A program made the position numbers and the translations under genes. The notes under the pieces were generated by a model. The model was not told the origin of the DNA. It did no database searches and was given only the letters and a program-made list of their open reading frames with translations. From Microbacterium sp. VKM Ac-2870 (GTDB lineage Bacteria > Actinomycetota > Actinomycetes > Actinomycetales > Microbacteriaceae), in NCBI RefSeq assembly GCF_015350795.1, contig NZ_JADKSH010000003.1:372001-436000 (forward strand): a DNA stretch of 64,000 nt. The letters are read 5' to 3'. This document shows, in pieces, positions 1 through 7,657 of this stretch (its first letter is position 1; the number at the start of each line of letters is the position of its first letter).

Positions 1-752
1 CCGTTGCGGGCGTGGTAGCCCGTGGAGAAATCGGCGATGACGTCGACAGACACGGCCGGCACTCCATCGCGGAGGGTCGCGACGATATGGTCGCGCTCGA
101 CGTCGGTGTCGGCATCGATGCGGTGCGTCACCTGCAGAGTGAACAGCGAGAGCCCGACGGAGGTGTCGAAGGTGCCGGCCGCGACCCAGTCGACGCCGCG
201 TCCGCCGGGCAGCAGCCAGCCGTCTGGGCATTTCCAGAACCGCACGTGGTGGCGCTGGGCGGGGTTGCCGTCGACCTCCTGCTGGTAGGCGAAATCCTGC
301 TGCCTGCCGAAGAGGAACAACGGGCTGACCGGAGCCTCGTGATAGCTGCGCCGCCCGATCGTCGATGTGACGATGCGCCACGACGACGCGAGGGTCACGG
401 GGTCGGCCTTGGTCCATCCGGCGGCGGTCATCGCGCGCTCGATCTGCTCGCCCTCGCCGAGGAAGGCGAGGTTGACGGGGTCGCCGAGCAGCCCATCGCT
501 CGTGCGGGCGCGGCCGATGAAGTAGTCCGGCACGTACACGGTGGTGAGGATGCGGTGCAGTCGAGGCAGCACGAGGTAGGCCAGCAGCGCCCAGAAGAGG
601 ATGAAGCCGACGATGCCCCACCACCCGATCGACAGGCTCTGCGTGAAGCCGAGGTAGGCGAGCCAGATCGCCGCCACCCCGGCGAAGACGAAGAAGAACT
701 GATCGACCGCGACGCCGAGCGACCAGCGACGTTCTGCACGACTGCGGCTCAT
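1..752 (-). CDS. LssY C-terminal-domain membrane protein (3' end cut by window)
   Basis: Read on the minus strand from ATG at 752 the frame stays open to the window edge, giving 250 residues without a stop. Two hydrophobic helices lie near residues 16-36 and 43-63 (FFFVFAGVAAIWLAYLGF, then WWGIVGFILFWALLAYLVL). Behind them is a soluble region with VPDYFIGRARTSDGL and SPLFLFGRQQDFAYQQEV, typical of the LssY C-terminal domain seen in actinobacterial membrane proteins of unknown function. The start codon overlaps the stop of the upstream hydrolase (ATGA), so the two are translationally coupled. The domain name comes from remembered motifs; the biochemical role is unknown. Confidence 0.75.
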   Translation of the reverse strand, partial: MSRSRAERRWSLGVAVDQFFFVFAGVAAIWLAYLGFTQSLSIGWWGIVGFILFWALLAYLVLPRLHRILTTVYVPDYFIGRARTSDGLLGDPVNLAFLGEGEQIERAMTAAGWTKADPVTLASSWRIVTSTIGRRSYHEAPVSPLFLFGRQQDFAYQQEVDGNPAQRHHVRFWKCPDGWLLPGGRGVDWVAAGTFDTSVGLSLFTLQVTHRIDADTDVERDHIVATLRDGVPAVSVDVIADFSTGYHARN

Positions 753-1816
753 GGAGCCGCCCACAGCGGTGCAGGCGGGCGCCACGCGAGAGCCTCGTCG
801 GCGATGCCCTCGGGCACGTCTGCGAGAGCGGCGGGATGCCAGTGCGGGTCGCGGTCTTTGTCGACCAGCTGTGCCCGGATGCCCTCGGGCAGATCGGGCT
901 GCGTCTGCGCGAACCACAGCACCAGGCGGTACTCCTGCTCGAGGGTCGTGCGAAGTCCCGGAAGCCGTCGGGCCGAGCGCACGGCGGCCAACGTGACAGT
1001 CAGCGCCGTCGGTGCGAGCGACTCGAGAGTGTCGGCGGCTGCGGCCGCGTCGGATTCCGGGCGCACCCGGAGGCGCGCGATGATCTGTGCGACCGTATCG
1101 GCGGCGAACGCGTCATCGATCCACTCGCGGGCGGTCTCGAGCCGCGAGCGGTCAGGCGTCTCGTCGAAGAGGAGCACGATCTCCGCGGGTGTGGCGGGGT
1201 CGGCACGATCGGCGAGCGCGGCCCGGAGATCGCCGATCCGCTCGCTCGGTACGAGGGCGTCGGCGAAGCCGGCATAGAGGGCGTCGGCGGCATCCATCGT
1301 GTCGCCCGTCAGCGCGAGGTACTCGCCGAGGCGGCCCGGAGCGCGCCCGAGCAACCACGAGCCGCCCACGTCGGGGGTGAACCCGATGCGGGTTTCGGGC
1401 ATCGCCAGCCGTGAGCGCTCCGTGACGACGCGGACGGCGGCGTGACCGGCCAGCCCGATGCCACCGCCCATCGTGACGCCGTCGGCGATGACCACGATCG
1501 GCTTGGGATATTCGGCGATTCGCGCATTCAGCGCGTACTCGGCCTGGAAGAAGGTGGCGGTCTCGTCGACCCGGCCGGCGACGACCCACTCGCGCAGACC
1601 GCGGACGTCTCCGCCGGCGCACAGGCCGCGGTCGCCCGCCCCGTCCAGCAGCACGACCTCGATGTCGGGGTCGCGCTCCCACCCGTCGAGGGCGGCAGAC
1701 AACGCGTGGATCATGCCGATCTCGAGCGCATTGATCGCGCGCGGACGGTTGAGGGTCAGATGCCCCACGCCGCGCTCGGTACGGACCAGCACGGTGGGAT
1801 CGGCGGCGTCGCTCAC
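749..1816 (-). CDS. 3-hydroxyisobutyryl-CoA hydrolase (enoyl-CoA hydratase family)
   Basis: A crotonase-fold protein of 355 aa. It has the oxyanion-hole segments LCAGGDVRGL and GGGIGLAGHA and the catalytic segment MPETRIGFTPDVGGS followed by LTGDTMDAADAL, the pattern of 3-hydroxyisobutyryl-CoA hydrolases of valine breakdown rather than plain hydratases. GTG at 1816 is the best start, because conserved sequence begins just after it (VSDAADPTVLVRTERGVGHLTLNRP); an open frame extends to 1885 but its extra residues look non-coding. It leads a two-gene minus-strand unit with the LssY-C protein and is divergent from an ABC transporter across a perfect palindrome. Family is secure, exact substrate inferred. 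Confidence 0.85.
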   Translation of the reverse strand: MSDAADPTVLVRTERGVGHLTLNRPRAINALEIGMIHALSAALDGWERDPDIEVVLLDGAGDRGLCAGGDVRGLREWVVAGRVDETATFFQAEYALNARIAEYPKPIVVIADGVTMGGGIGLAGHAAVRVVTERSRLAMPETRIGFTPDVGGSWLLGRAPGRLGEYLALTGDTMDAADALYAGFADALVPSERIGDLRAALADRADPATPAEIVLLFDETPDRSRLETAREWIDDAFAADTVAQIIARLRVRPESDAAAAADTLESLAPTALTVTLAAVRSARRLPGLRTTLEQEYRLVLWFAQTQPDLPEGIRAQLVDKDRDPHWHPAALADVPEGIADEALAWRPPAPLWAAP

Positions 1817-1885
1817 CCTCGCAACGTTACTCGCGCGGTCCGCTCTCCCGTGCGGATGCGGTCGGGGGCCGTGTCCTGACAACAC

Positions 1886-1907
1886 ATCCTGCCCGATCGG
1901 GCAGGAT
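1886..1907. promoter_or_regulatory. 22-bp perfect palindrome between divergent genes
   Basis: The arms ATCCTGCCCGA and TCGGGCAGGAT are exact reverse complements with no spacer. The element lies 70 bp upstream of the hydrolase start on one side and 44 bp upstream of the ABC ATPase start on the other. Each arm ends in CAGGAT, which could act as a -10 element in either direction, so this may be an operator or a symmetric divergent promoter. Confidence 0.55.
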
Positions 1908-1950
1908 GGAGGCAGGAGCGGCGAAGACCCGCGACGATGAGAGGACGACG

Positions 1951-3051
1951 ATGCCCGAAGGACACCTCCTCGAGTTCCGCGATCTGACGAAGACGTTCGG
2001 AGCGATCCGCGCCGTCGACTCCCTCTCGGCCCGCATCGAGCCCGGCCGTGTCACCGGCTTTCTCGGCCCGAACGGTGCGGGAAAGACGACGTCGCTGCGG
2101 ATGCTGCTGGGCCTCATCCGGCCGACATCAGGGAGCGCGACGATCGGCGGCAAGCGCTATGCCGAACTGCGCCACCCGCTGCAGACCGTCGGCGCCGCGC
2201 TCGAAGCGTCGAGCTTCCACCCCGGCCGCACGGCGGCGGGACACCTGACGGTCTACACGCAAGCAGCGGGGCTTCCCGCGTCGCGCGTCGACGAGGTGCT
2301 GGGCCTTGTCGGTCTTGCCGACGCAGCCGGCCGTAAGGTGGGCGGCTTCTCGCTCGGGATGCGTCAGCGTCTGGGGCTGGCCTACACCCTGCTCGGCGAC
2401 CCCGGCGTGCTGGTTCTCGACGAGCCCGCGAACGGGCTCGACCCCGAGGGCATCAAGTGGCTGCGCGGGTTTCTCGGGCAGCTCGCGCAGGAGGGCCGGA
2501 CGGTGCTCGTGTCGTCGCACATGCTCGCCGAAGTGCAGCAGACGGTGAGTGCCCTGCTGATCATCTCGCGCGGCCGGTTGGTGTACGAGGGCGACATCTC
2601 CGGGCTCACCGACCCTGACGACATCGCCACCGTGATCGATGCGCCCGATCGCCCCGCACTCGCTCGCGCGCTGGATGCCGCGGGCATCTCCTATGCGCAG
2701 CTGCGCACGGGCTTCACCGTGCGTGGGGCGGAGCCCGCCCAGCTCGGCGCCGTCGCCGCGGCGGCCGGGGTCGCCCTGTCGGCGCTGCAGCGTCGCGGGC
2801 CCGCCCTCGAAGAGGTGTTCCTCGATCTCGTCAACGGCACGCGCGTGCATGCTCCGCACGAGGTCGTGGCCGCGCCATCCCCCGTCGAGCTCACGCCCGC
2901 CGAGACCGAGACGCCCCTACCCGAGGCCGAGGCTCCGGCGTGGGAGTCGCCCGCGGTCGACGACGCGGAATACGTGCACGCGGTGGAGGACGACCCCATC
3001 GAGGCGAGCGATCCGCTCGACACGGCGACAGACGAAGGAGACCCGCGATGA
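1951..3051 (+). CDS. ABC transporter ATP-binding protein
   Basis: A 366-aa ATPase of the ABC-2 type (CcmA/DrrA-like). Walker A is GPNGAGKTT near residue 38, the signature is SLGMRQR, and Walker B is VLVLDEPANGLDP. Residues from about 300 to the end form an acidic, Pro/Glu/Ala-rich tail without fold-like pattern, unusual for this family. ATG at 1951 is preceded by GAGAGG at a normal distance; an in-frame ATG at 1906 lies in the palindromic promoter region and is unlikely. The stop overlaps the start of the permease gene (ATGA), so the two form one exporter. Substrate not predictable. Confidence 0.9.
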   Translation: MPEGHLLEFRDLTKTFGAIRAVDSLSARIEPGRVTGFLGPNGAGKTTSLRMLLGLIRPTSGSATIGGKRYAELRHPLQTVGAALEASSFHPGRTAAGHLTVYTQAAGLPASRVDEVLGLVGLADAAGRKVGGFSLGMRQRLGLAYTLLGDPGVLVLDEPANGLDPEGIKWLRGFLGQLAQEGRTVLVSSHMLAEVQQTVSALLIISRGRLVYEGDISGLTDPDDIATVIDAPDRPALARALDAAGISYAQLRTGFTVRGAEPAQLGAVAAAAGVALSALQRRGPALEEVFLDLVNGTRVHAPHEVVAAPSPVELTPAETETPLPEAEAPAWESPAVDDAEYVHAVEDDPIEASDPLDTATDEGDPR

Positions 3052-3872
3052 GCCTCGTGAATGCTTCGCGCTCCGAACTGACCAAGCAGTTCACCACGGC
3101 GATGTGGTGGATTCTGGGCGTCGTCCTGCTGGGCTACGTCGGCGTCACCGCCGGCGGGTTGGCCGGTACGTTCGGCGCGCTGGCCAGCGGAGCGCTCGAC
3201 GCCCGCGGCGCCAGCGGACCGGCGGTGCCGGCACAGGCTGTGCCGCCGCTCGTGTACAGTCTGGCGACCGCCGTCGGCTACGTTTTTCCCCTGCTGATCG
3301 GGACGCTCCTGGTGACGAACGAGTTCCGCCACAAGACGCTCACCCCCACGTTCCTGGCCACGCCCCGGCGCGGCATCGCGCTCGGGGGCAAAGTCGTCGC
3401 CGGCATCCTGATGGGGCTGCTCTACGCCGCGATCGCGCTGGTCGCCACCGTCGGTGTCGGCGCCGTGGTCCTGACCCTCGTCGGGGTGGACACGCAACTG
3501 GGCACCACCCACACCTGGGCGATGATCGCCCGGATGATCGTGGCTTTCGTGCTGTGGACCCTCATCGGCGTCGGCATCGGCACGCTCGTGCGCAACCAGG
3601 TGGCGGCGGTGGTCGGCGTGCTCGCGTTCACGCAGTTCGTCGAGCCAATCGCTCGCACGGTCGGCACGTTCGTCGATGGCGTATCCGCGGTGACGAACTA
3701 CCTGCCCGGAGCGGGCTCGGACGCCCTCGTCGGCGCGAGCATCTACACGAGCCTCGGCGGCGCCTCGACGACGGAAATGTCGTGGTGGGGCGGCGGGCTC
3801 GTGCTGCTCGCCTACGCGGTGGTGCTGCTCGGGCTCGGCTACCTCACCAGCTGGCGCCGCGACGTGGCGTGA
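3048..3872 (+). CDS. ABC-2 type transporter permease
   Basis: A 274-aa integral membrane protein with about six hydrophobic helices (for example MWWILGVVLLGYVGVTAGGL, VGYVFPLLIGTLLVTNEF, IVAFVLWTLIGVGIGTLV). The segment TNEFRHKTLTPTFLATP between helices is typical of ABC-2 permeases that work with CcmA-type ATPases. It overlaps the ATPase gene by four bases and shares its message. No neighbour reveals the exported compound. Confidence 0.88.
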   Translation: MSLVNASRSELTKQFTTAMWWILGVVLLGYVGVTAGGLAGTFGALASGALDARGASGPAVPAQAVPPLVYSLATAVGYVFPLLIGTLLVTNEFRHKTLTPTFLATPRRGIALGGKVVAGILMGLLYAAIALVATVGVGAVVLTLVGVDTQLGTTHTWAMIARMIVAFVLWTLIGVGIGTLVRNQVAAVVGVLAFTQFVEPIARTVGTFVDGVSAVTNYLPGAGSDALVGASIYTSLGGASTTEMSWWGGGLVLLAYAVVLLGLGYLTSWRRDVA

Positions 3873-3878
3873 GCGCGG

Positions 3879-4298
3879 TCACGGCGCCGCGGGGGAACCC
3901 GCGGTTCCTCCGGCGGCGATCTCGCTGACCTCTGTCGGTGCGTCGTCGCCGTCCAGGCGCAGCGCCTGCACGAGCGCGATCCCATGACGGGTGGTGAGCA
4001 CCAGGCGTTCGAACTCGGCATCCGGGGCGAGGTCGATCACCGCGGCCGGGTGACGGCGTCGCACGACGACGAAGTCGCACCCACTGGCAGAGCGCCACGT
4101 GCCCATCGCGATGGTTCCGCGCACGAGCGTTCCGGGGCTCGGCACACCCCGCAGCCACGTCCAGGCATCATCGGTCAGCTGCACTCTGAGGATGTGCGAC
4201 CGGTCCACGCGCACGCTCTCGGATCGCCGTGACAGAGCGCGCTCCACGCCCGACAACACGACCTCGAGCTGCGTCGAATCGAGCAGCAGGGTCACCAT
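3879..4298 (-). CDS. conserved hypothetical protein, 139 aa
   Basis: A small soluble protein beginning MVTLLLDSTQLEVV, with a central stretch HILRVQLTDDAWTWLRGVPS and a basic patch VVVRRRHPAAVIDL. The layout, alternating short beta-like segments with a Trp-rich turn, resembles small actinobacterial proteins of unknown function. The start at 4298 is preceded by CAGACT and a 6-base spacer, fitting the leaderless pattern of this window. It is convergent with the ABC permease gene 6 bp away. No function is assigned. Confidence 0.7.
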   Translation of the reverse strand: MVTLLLDSTQLEVVLSGVERALSRRSESVRVDRSHILRVQLTDDAWTWLRGVPSPGTLVRGTIAMGTWRSASGCDFVVVRRRHPAAVIDLAPDAEFERLVLTTRHGIALVQALRLDGDDAPTEVSEIAAGGTAGSPAAP

Positions 4299-4304
4299 GC
4301 CATC

Positions 4305-4310
4305 AGTCTG
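4305..4310 (-). promoter_or_regulatory. -10-like hexamer CAGACT, leaderless start at 4298
   Basis: A near-consensus hexamer ends six bases before the ATG; no Shine-Dalgarno sequence lies between. Confidence 0.4.
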
Positions 4311-4449
4311 CCAGCGCCACGATGTGCGGATGCTCACAGCACGGCAACGATCCGGTCTCAGCCGTCGCAGGAGCGCGCCGGGTGCGAGCGATAGTGTGGA
4401 GAGCCAGCTGTGCACGATGCGCTGGTGACCCGCGAGCACGGAGCCAGCG

Positions 4450-5427
4450 ATGCCAAGATTCGACCTCGATCCCGCCGCCCTTCGGGAGTACCGGCCCGAT
4501 GTGCAGGAGCCCGACGACTTCGACGACTTCTGGTCGCAGACCCTCGCCGAGGCACGCCGTGCGGGCTCTGAGGTGACGATCGAGCCCGTGCCCACCGTGC
4601 TCACGACCGTCGACGTCTTCGACGTCACCTTCTCGGGCTTCGGCGGTGAGCCGGTGAAAGCGTGGCTGCACACTCCCCGACGCGATGCCGGTGCACCCCC
4701 GCTCGCGACCGTGATCGAGTTCAACGGGTACGGCGGCGGCCGAGGACTTGCCACCGAGCGGCTCGGCTGGGCCTCTGCGGGATATGCGCATCTGTTCATG
4801 GACACGCGCGGTCAGGGATCGACCTGGGGCGCCCCCGGAGCGACGCCCGATCCGCACGGCACGGGACCCTCCACCAACGGGTTCATGACGCGCGGCATCG
4901 AGGCGCCGGCGGACTACTTCTACCGCCGCGTGTTCACCGATGCCGTGCGACTGATCGATGCGGCGCGGACACTGCCCGTCGTCGATCCGGCGCGCATCGC
5001 CGTGACGGGCGGCAGTCAGGGCGGCGGCATCACCCTCGCTGCGGCGGGACTGAGCGAAGGACTCGTCGCCGTCATGCCGGACGTGCCGTTCCTCTGCCAT
5101 TTCGAGCGCGCCATCGGCTTGACCGACCGAGAGCCGTACCACGAGGTCGTGCGCTACCTGTCGGTGCACCGCGGCGCGACACGTCGTGTGCTCGAGACGC
5201 TGTCGTACTTCGACGGCGTCAACTTCGCGCGCCGCGTGAGCGCGCCCGCGCTCTTCTCCGTGGGGCTACTCGACCCGGTGTGCCCGCCGTCGACCGTTTA
5301 CGCGGCGTACAACCACATCGACCGGGGCGACAAGCAGATCCGGGTCTACGACTTCAACGAGCACGAGGGCGGCCAGGCGTTCCAGTGGGAGGAACAGGCG
5401 CGGTTCCTCGGCGCGCTGACCGACTGA
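4450..5427 (+). CDS. acetyl xylan esterase / cephalosporin-C deacetylase (AXE1 family)
   Basis: A 325-aa alpha/beta hydrolase that removes acetyl groups from xylan or xylo-oligosaccharides. The nucleophile elbow GGSQGGG carries the catalytic Ser, the acid is in GLLDPVCPPST and the His in DFNEHEGG. DTRGQGSTWG and DYFYRRVFTDAVR are family hallmarks. It has no signal peptide, so it probably acts on imported acetylated sugars in the cytoplasm. A GGAG motif precedes ATG 4450. It is a single gene, divergent from the hypothetical gene at 3879. Family assignment is firm; the true substrate could be another small acetyl ester. Confidence 0.9.
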   Translation: MPRFDLDPAALREYRPDVQEPDDFDDFWSQTLAEARRAGSEVTIEPVPTVLTTVDVFDVTFSGFGGEPVKAWLHTPRRDAGAPPLATVIEFNGYGGGRGLATERLGWASAGYAHLFMDTRGQGSTWGAPGATPDPHGTGPSTNGFMTRGIEAPADYFYRRVFTDAVRLIDAARTLPVVDPARIAVTGGSQGGGITLAAAGLSEGLVAVMPDVPFLCHFERAIGLTDREPYHEVVRYLSVHRGATRRVLETLSYFDGVNFARRVSAPALFSVGLLDPVCPPSTVYAAYNHIDRGDKQIRVYDFNEHEGGQAFQWEEQARFLGALTD

Positions 5428-5463
5428 GCCCGCCGGCACGGACCGCTGGAGGTCGCCGGTCGG

Positions 5464-6258
5464 TCAGAGGTGGAACTCGTCGGTCGCGTGAGGCAGGGGG
5501 AAGTTCGATACCGCCGTGATCAGCCCGTCGACAGTCTGCTCGCGTGCTACGGCGCTGACACCGAGGCCGACCTTTCGGGCGTCCTTGGCCGTGCGCGGCC
5601 CGATCGCCGCAATGACGGTGGCATCGGGGATCTCGGGGAACTGCAGACGCACCTGCTCGGCCACGGAACCGCTCGTGATGAGGATGGCGTTGATCCGCCC
5701 GTTCGCCACGTCGTGGGCGATGCGCTCGGTGACGGGCACTCCTACCGTGCGATACGCGACCACGCTGCGCACGTCGTGACCGGCCTCGCTGAGGCGGCGG
5801 GTGAGCACGGGCTTCGCGATCTCGCTTCGCAGAGTCAAGATGCGCCGGGGCTCCGGTTCCAGCCCGATGAGCTGCGTGGCCATTCCGGCGGCGGAGTTGT
5901 CTTCGTCGGGAACGAGGTCGACGCGGTATCCGACGGCCGTCAGTGCGGCAGCGGTCGTCTCGCCCACGGCAGCGACCCGCGTCGTGGCCGGAATCACCGC
6001 CCGGTAGGCGTACAGGACGTCGACCGTCGTCGCGCTCGTGAGCGTCACCCAGTCGAACGCGCCGGCCGCGAGATCGGCGAGAGCCGTCTCGAGGGTGGCC
6101 TGGTCGGTCGACGGGGCGAAGTTGATCAGCGGCGCGATCACCGGCACCGCTCCTTGCGCGCGCAACGTTGCCGCCACCGAGTCGCCCCAGGGTCCTCCGC
6201 GCGGCACGAGCACACGCCACCCCTTGAGGGGCTTCGCGGCGTGCGGGTCAGACATCAT
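5464..6258 (-). CDS. hemD: uroporphyrinogen-III synthase
   Basis: A 264-aa protein with the two-domain HemD pattern: it begins LKGWRVLVPRGGPWGDSVAATL, then has DWVTLTSATTVDVL at the domain crossing and PDATVIAAIGPRTAKDARKVGL near the C-terminus. It closes the tetrapyrrole ring to uroporphyrinogen III in heme and siroheme synthesis. The start is one of two adjacent ATGs (6258 or 6255). No other early heme gene is adjacent; hemY lies 1.4 kb upstream beyond an unrelated three-gene cassette. HemD sequences are poorly conserved, but length and motifs agree. Confidence 0.85.
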   Translation of the reverse strand: MMSDPHAAKPLKGWRVLVPRGGPWGDSVAATLRAQGAVPVIAPLINFAPSTDQATLETALADLAAGAFDWVTLTSATTVDVLYAYRAVIPATTRVAAVGETTAAALTAVGYRVDLVPDEDNSAAGMATQLIGLEPEPRRILTLRSEIAKPVLTRRLSEAGHDVRSVVAYRTVGVPVTERIAHDVANGRINAILITSGSVAEQVRLQFPEIPDATVIAAIGPRTAKDARKVGLGVSAVAREQTVDGLITAVSNFPLPHATDEFHL

Positions 6259-6478
6259 GCTCGACTTTCGTGGTGCTCAGTCGGAACGCGCGGAGTCGCG
6301 CGCCGGGCAACGACGAGACGGTGCAGGAATGCTGCGGCTCGGGACGTCGCCAGCAGCTTGCGCACCATTGCCGCTGCCTGTGAGAGAGCATACCCCGGGG
6401 CGCACGGCGTTCGGACACGGGGTTGACAGGGCTTTTCGCACCCGCCTCAGAGTGCACCCGCTCTGCCGCGGACGCCTG

Positions 6479-6751
6479 TCAGCGGGTGTACGCCCGAACG
6501 ATTCCCCACACGGTGAGGCCGACGAGTGCGGCAGCTCCGAGCACGACGGCGGTGGCCTGAGACGGGTTGCGCTGTGCGAACCGACGGGCATCCGTGACGC
6601 CGCGGTCGGTGGCCTTGGCCACCCGCTTCGGCACGTTCGCCTTCTCTTCGATCGCTGCCAGCGCAGCCTTCAGCTCCGCACGGGCGCTCTCCACCGGATC
6701 GGTGATGCCGAGGGCGACGGCGGTGCGGGGAATGGGCTGGTCAGAACTCAT
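6479..6751 (-). CDS. DUF3618 family membrane protein
   Basis: A 90-aa protein with an amphipathic N-terminal helix (ESARAELKAALAAIEEKANVPKRV) and one C-terminal transmembrane helix (ATAVVLGAAALVGLTVWGIV), the layout of DUF3618. It overlaps the holin-X gene by 11 bp and is the last of three co-directional small envelope genes. The role is unknown; in other actinobacteria the same trio is thought to be envelope- or stress-related. Confidence 0.8.
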   Translation of the reverse strand: MSSDQPIPRTAVALGITDPVESARAELKAALAAIEEKANVPKRVAKATDRGVTDARRFAQRNPSQATAVVLGAAALVGLTVWGIVRAYTR

Positions 6752-7151
6752 CGGCCACGTCCTTCACGATGCGCGCGTCGACCTTCACAGCGTCGACGGG
6801 ATTGGTGGAACGACTCAGGTGCTTGAAGCGCAGCAGACCGAGCCAGGCGAATACCAGCGCACCGACCAGCGCGATGACGACGATGATGAGGCTCGCGACC
6901 CACGCCGGCATCCACGACGAGAGACCGATGATGGCGAAGGCGGCAAGCGCGGGCAGCGACCAGAAGAGGAAGAAGAGGGCGACGATGAACCAGACGCCGC
7001 CCATGCCGGCATCCTTGCCCGCCTTCTTCGCCCAGTTCTTGGCCGAATCGACCTCGGCGACGACGAGGTTGCGCACGAGTTCGGGCACCTCGCCGACGAG
7101 CGTCAGCAAGCTGTCGTCAGAACGATCGCGAAATCCCCGGGACACAGTCAT
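6741..7151 (-). CDS. phage holin family protein (actinobacterial holin-X, chromosomal)
   Basis: A 136-aa protein with a soluble N-terminal helix (LLTLVGEVPELVRNLVVAEVDSA is the core) followed by two long transmembrane helices, GGVWFIVALFFLFWSLPALAAF and ASLIIVVIALVGALVFAWL. This is the holin-X / DUF1469-like pattern. Despite the name these are chromosomal membrane proteins and no phage gene is nearby. It sits between the YtxH-like gene (1 bp gap) and the DUF3618 gene (11 bp overlap), in one operon. Confidence 0.8.
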   Translation of the reverse strand: MTVSRGFRDRSDDSLLTLVGEVPELVRNLVVAEVDSAKNWAKKAGKDAGMGGVWFIVALFFLFWSLPALAAFAIIGLSSWMPAWVASLIIVVIALVGALVFAWLGLLRFKHLSRSTNPVDAVKVDARIVKDVADEF

Positions 7152-7152
7152 G

Positions 7153-7548
7153 TCAGTCGCTCGCTACCTTCTTGGCTTCGGTCTTCGCCTCGGCGACTGC
7201 CTTGTCCGCAGCCTTCTTCACTTCGGCTGCCGTCTTCTCAGCGCCGCGCGCCACGTCGTCGGCGGAGGCGCGTCCGGCCTTGATGGCCGAGTCGAGCTTC
7301 TGGCCCGGCGAGCCATTGCGGCGTGCCGCGCGGGAGACTTTGACGGCACCGTCCCAGAGGGCGCTCGGCAGGGCGAGAGCGGCGGATGCGCCGAGCTCTT
7401 TGGCTTTGGCGACCTGCTTCTGCACGGGCGGAGTGTTCCAGAGCTTGAGATAGCCGGACTTGATCTGCTCGTAGCGTTCACGCCCCGCACGGGAGCCCAG
7501 CACGTAGCCGGCGGCGAGTCCCACGACGATCCCGATCTTGCCCTTCAT
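7153..7548 (-). CDS. YtxH-like Ala/Lys-rich membrane-anchored protein
   Basis: A 131-aa protein starting MKGKIGIVVGLAAGYVLGSRAG, a glycine-rich membrane segment seen in YtxH-type proteins, followed by a positively charged helix and a long Ala/Lys/Glu coiled region (ADKAVAEAKTEAKKVASD). It is first in the three-gene minus-strand operon. A GAGGAG motif lies ten bases before the ATG, and a -10-like TACCCT sits about 55 bp upstream, so unlike many genes here it has a leader. The specific function is unknown. Confidence 0.75.
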   Translation of the reverse strand: MKGKIGIVVGLAAGYVLGSRAGRERYEQIKSGYLKLWNTPPVQKQVAKAKELGASAALALPSALWDGAVKVSRAARRNGSPGQKLDSAIKAGRASADDVARGAEKTAAEVKKAADKAVAEAKTEAKKVASD

Positions 7549-7657
7549 GGCGTCTCCTCATGTTCGACCCCGTGATGCTTCGTCTTTACAGGGTAACCCC
7601 AATATTCCGATTCCGGCATCCGTCGGGCCCGGGGCTGTCCCCTGGGCGCCGTCTGTG

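Noticed and set aside
12-1277. Long plus-strand frame of 421 codons opposite the hydrolase and LssY-C genes
   Set aside because: It is low-complexity Arg/Ala/Gly sequence lying antisense to two well-supported genes; GC-rich DNA produces such shadow frames.
6741-7151. Holin name suggesting a prophage
   Set aside because: Holin-X proteins are chromosomal in actinobacteria, and no phage structural, lysis or integrase gene is nearby.
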